A stretch of DNA of 5,858 nucleotides, from assembly GCA_002690445.1 (NCBI GenBank), contig NZER01000053.1, positions 1 through 5,858 on the forward strand, written 5' to 3'. Below, piece after piece: positions 3,848 through 5,858 of this stretch. The notes beneath the pieces were generated by a model. That model saw only the letters and a list, made by a program, of their open reading frames with translations, did not search any database and was not told the origin of the DNA. The position numbers and the translations under genes were made by a program. The DNA comes from Candidatus Pacearchaeota archaeon. Lineage in GTDB: Archaea > Nanoarchaeota > Nanoarchaeia > Pacearchaeales > GW2011-AR1. Numbering within the stretch: the first letter of the stretch is position 1; the number at the start of each line of letters is the position of its first letter.

Positions 3848-5858
3848 ATGGATTATTAACGAGAACTAATCTTCGGCCATTCTTTTTATAAAGGCCTCTT
3901 CGGGCGTAGTAAAAAATTTCGCCGGTCAACTGGTCTTTATATGCATACTTACCTTCTGCTAGATAATTTTCCGCATAGAAAGTAGCACGTATATTTCTAA
4001 TTTCATCAATACTTAGCTTTCTATTCATATCAGAAGCAGCGTGAGAAATCCATTCATCACATTCTTGAATTACACCATTTGGCAACTTTTTGTCTAATCC
4101 TGCATGTATGGTTTGCGCATCAACGAGATCTAAATAATCTAACTGGCATAAAACAGAAAACTTGACACGTTCGGCAATGCTGAATTCTTCAGAGTTTAGA
4201 CTTCTCATGTTCTTTTTATCGAATTGCTTCAAAATGCCGGGGTTTAAAATTTCAGATATCTTATTCTGAGACTCTCTAGCCCACAACTCAACAGCCGCTT
4301 TAGTTTTTGGCTTGAATTGCTTTTCCTTTCTAGGGGCGTCGTCACGAGAATTTTTGGGGCGTCCCGGCTCTTCCACGTTGGGATCTTCCGTATTTTCCCG
4401 CTTAGGCCCTTCTTTCTTTTCTTGAGGCCTTCTCATCTCTAGTGCGGATTCCTCACCATTTTTATCCGATAGCTCAAGCCCAACCTGACTTGGTGAGGCC
4501 ACGCCTGTTTGCAAGGCGATCTTTTCCAATCCGTAGTCCTTGTCCACAGAATGATAAGGGCTAATCTTTTCGAGGTCTTTGCCTTCTCTGCCCTTGGCCT
4601 CTGCGAGAACTCGACGCTTCTCAATGTCTGGCTTGGCCTTAATGTGCCTTTGCACAAACTCGTCACTTACGATATTTCTATCGGCCATAGATAACAAGAG
4701 ATTAGTCATAGATGCCGGGTCATCCAAATACATGAAGTCAAATTCAACCTGAGCGGGAAATCTAAAGCCCATAGTCGTCTGCACGATCTTAATTTGAGCA
4801 TTCCAGAATTCTAACAAGGTGTTGCGAACGTAACTTAAACGTTCAGTCAACGTCTTTAAAGAAATAAAGTTGTTCGTTGTGCCGGAAGCTCCAAACGTTC
4901 CCGTTAACGTTGGGGGAATCCCTAGGCAAGCATATATAGCCATCAACGTAGGACGATATTTCTCCTCGCCCAAGAAGCGTTGTACATCCGTCCCCGTTTC
5001 AAGAAGTTCAATATCTGGCCCCCACACGATATCGGTTGTGCCACCGCCTACATTCGCGCCCAAAATAGATTGCAAAGTTGAGGCTGCGGCGGGAGTCGGA
5101 GCAAGTTTGTGCTCAAGACTTCCAAGTTTGAAAATACGAATTTTAGAAATAGCACCATCCAGAGCGGTCTTATCTGCTAGCTTAAGTCTTTCGTACAGAA
5201 TGAGGTCATTAAAGCAGGCATATGTCATGGGGTCGGCCCATTCTTGCCAATCGTCTTTCTTGTAAAAATAAACAAAGGTCTTGTCGGGAGGAAGCAAAAC
5301 CCCTTGATTATTCTCGGCAGCTTGCAGAATCTCAGGATCAAGATCGCTTAACAGGTTTCTTTCAAGTGGGTCTCTAGAATTACGAAGCTTTCTAATCATA
5401 TTTATGATATGCTGTGGGAGCTTAATCACATACTTACGTTCGCCAGATAAATTGGAGAGTGGGCCACCTATAACTTCTATAGTGAGAGGATCGATAAAAG
5501 TATACTGCCAAGGAATTTCGCCCTTGGAAAAGTTAGAAATTTTTATATCAGCAGTCATATCGGGAGAGGCAACTGACCGTTGCATTTCTAATCGCTTTTG
5601 TTTGTTTATCTTAGCAGTGCGCATTCTTATGGGAACGTTCGCCTCTCTGAACAATAGGTTACAAAGTCTCTCAGAAACTTCTTTCCCTCTAGCGCGACTA
5701 AACCAGTCATTATAGAACTTTTCTACCCGTTTATTCTGATGGACTAGCCGCACGCCTTGGCAAGCAAAATCACCCATAAGGTCAATAGCGTTTCTAATCA
5801 ATCCTATTCTTCTATAAGCAGATCTGGCAAAAGCGATAATGTCTTTAGGCTTTTCTGG
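3846..5858 (-). CDS. Portal protein (partial, N-terminus beyond right edge; 670 residues visible)
   Basis: The portal forms the dodecameric ring at the head vertex through which DNA enters and leaves, and it docks terminase. The frame is open to the right edge: 19 codons precede a TTG at 5801 without a stop and include the portal-like A-Y-R-R-I-G-L-I-R-N-A-I-D (window residues 14-26). The true start is therefore outside the window and the TTG is not the start. Typical features follow (numbered from the right edge): IPWQYTFIDPLTIEVIGG (115-132); FLGEEKYRPTLMAIYACLGIPP (295-316) with the portal 'G-I-P-P' signature; and the helical stem-like region around 330-355. Residues about 480-525 are a charged, Pro-rich linker, followed by a separate C-terminal domain (about 525-670) ending in a G-E-I-F-Y-Y-A-R-R-G-L-Y-K-K-N-G pattern. 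This makes the protein long for a portal. Terminase would be expected just outside to the right. Confidence 0.85.
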   Translation of the reverse strand, partial: PEKPKDIIAFARSAYRRIGLIRNAIDLMGDFACQGVRLVHQNKRVEKFYNDWFSRARGKEVSERLCNLLFREANVPIRMRTAKINKQKRLEMQRSVASPDMTADIKISNFSKGEIPWQYTFIDPLTIEVIGGPLSNLSGERKYVIKLPQHIINMIRKLRNSRDPLERNLLSDLDPEILQAAENNQGVLLPPDKTFVYFYKKDDWQEWADPMTYACFNDLILYERLKLADKTALDGAISKIRIFKLGSLEHKLAPTPAAASTLQSILGANVGGGTTDIVWGPDIELLETGTDVQRFLGEEKYRPTLMAIYACLGIPPTLTGTFGASGTTNNFISLKTLTERLSYVRNTLLEFWNAQIKIVQTTMGFRFPAQVEFDFMYLDDPASMTNLLLSMADRNIVSDEFVQRHIKAKPDIEKRRVLAEAKGREGKDLEKISPYHSVDKDYGLEKIALQTGVASPSQVGLELSDKNGEESALEMRRPQEKKEGPKRENTEDPNVEEPGRPKNSRDDAPRKEKQFKPKTKAAVELWARESQNKISEILNPGILKQFDKKNMRSLNSEEFSIAERVKFSVLCQLDYLDLVDAQTIHAGLDKKLPNGVIQECDEWISHAASDMNRKLSIDEIRNIRATFYAENYLAEGKYAYKDQLTGEIFYYARRGLYKKNGRRLVLVNNP

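Noticed and set aside
4870..5265. A 131-residue plus-strand open frame inside the portal gene.
   Set aside because: It is antisense to a well-supported portal region, including the G-I-P-P signature, and has no protein pattern of its own.
5799..5801. TTG at 5801 as the start of the portal gene.
   Set aside because: The same frame stays open for 19 more codons to the window edge and those residues look like conserved portal sequence. No ribosome binding site of good quality and spacing precedes the TTG.

Overview
This window looks like the head (capsid) gene cluster of a tailed double-stranded DNA phage or prophage (Caudoviricetes). Every supported gene lies on the minus strand, so transcription runs from high to low coordinates. 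The DNA is slightly AT-rich. The genes are packed with gaps of 3 to 33 bases, apart from one 90-base gap holding a terminator, and almost every start has a purine-rich Shine-Dalgarno sequence, which suggests a bacterial host. Nothing here identifies the host, and no integrase, tRNA, IS element, CRISPR array or defence gene is present.

Layout in transcription order. (1) 5858-3846: a portal protein whose N-terminus lies beyond the right edge. (2) 3836-2211: a 541-residue fusion of a prohead maturation protease (candidate His100 and Ser171) with a coiled-coil, very acidic scaffold. A strong internal ribosome binding site and ATG at 2972 predict that the 253-residue scaffold is also made alone. 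(3) 2207-1749: a 152-residue protein resembling small capsid decoration (cement) proteins. (4) 1728-721: a 335-residue HK97-fold major capsid protein. (5) 690-654: a strong intrinsic terminator. (6) 630-334: a 98-residue phage protein of unknown function. (7) 300-1: the first 100 residues of a fibre-like virion structural protein that runs off the left edge.

The genes fit one assembly pathway. The portal nucleates the procapsid, the scaffold guides major capsid protein assembly around it, the protease then removes scaffold and trims head proteins, and the decoration protein is expected to bind the expanded shell. The terminator after the capsid gene divides the head genes from the two downstream genes, which are then read by read-through or from a promoter I could not see.

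I see no unprecedented system. The best second-look items are the nested scaffold start inside the protease gene (an arrangement like lambda C/Nu3), the mid-cluster terminator, the long C-terminal extension of the portal, and the fibre-like gene placed close behind the capsid genes.
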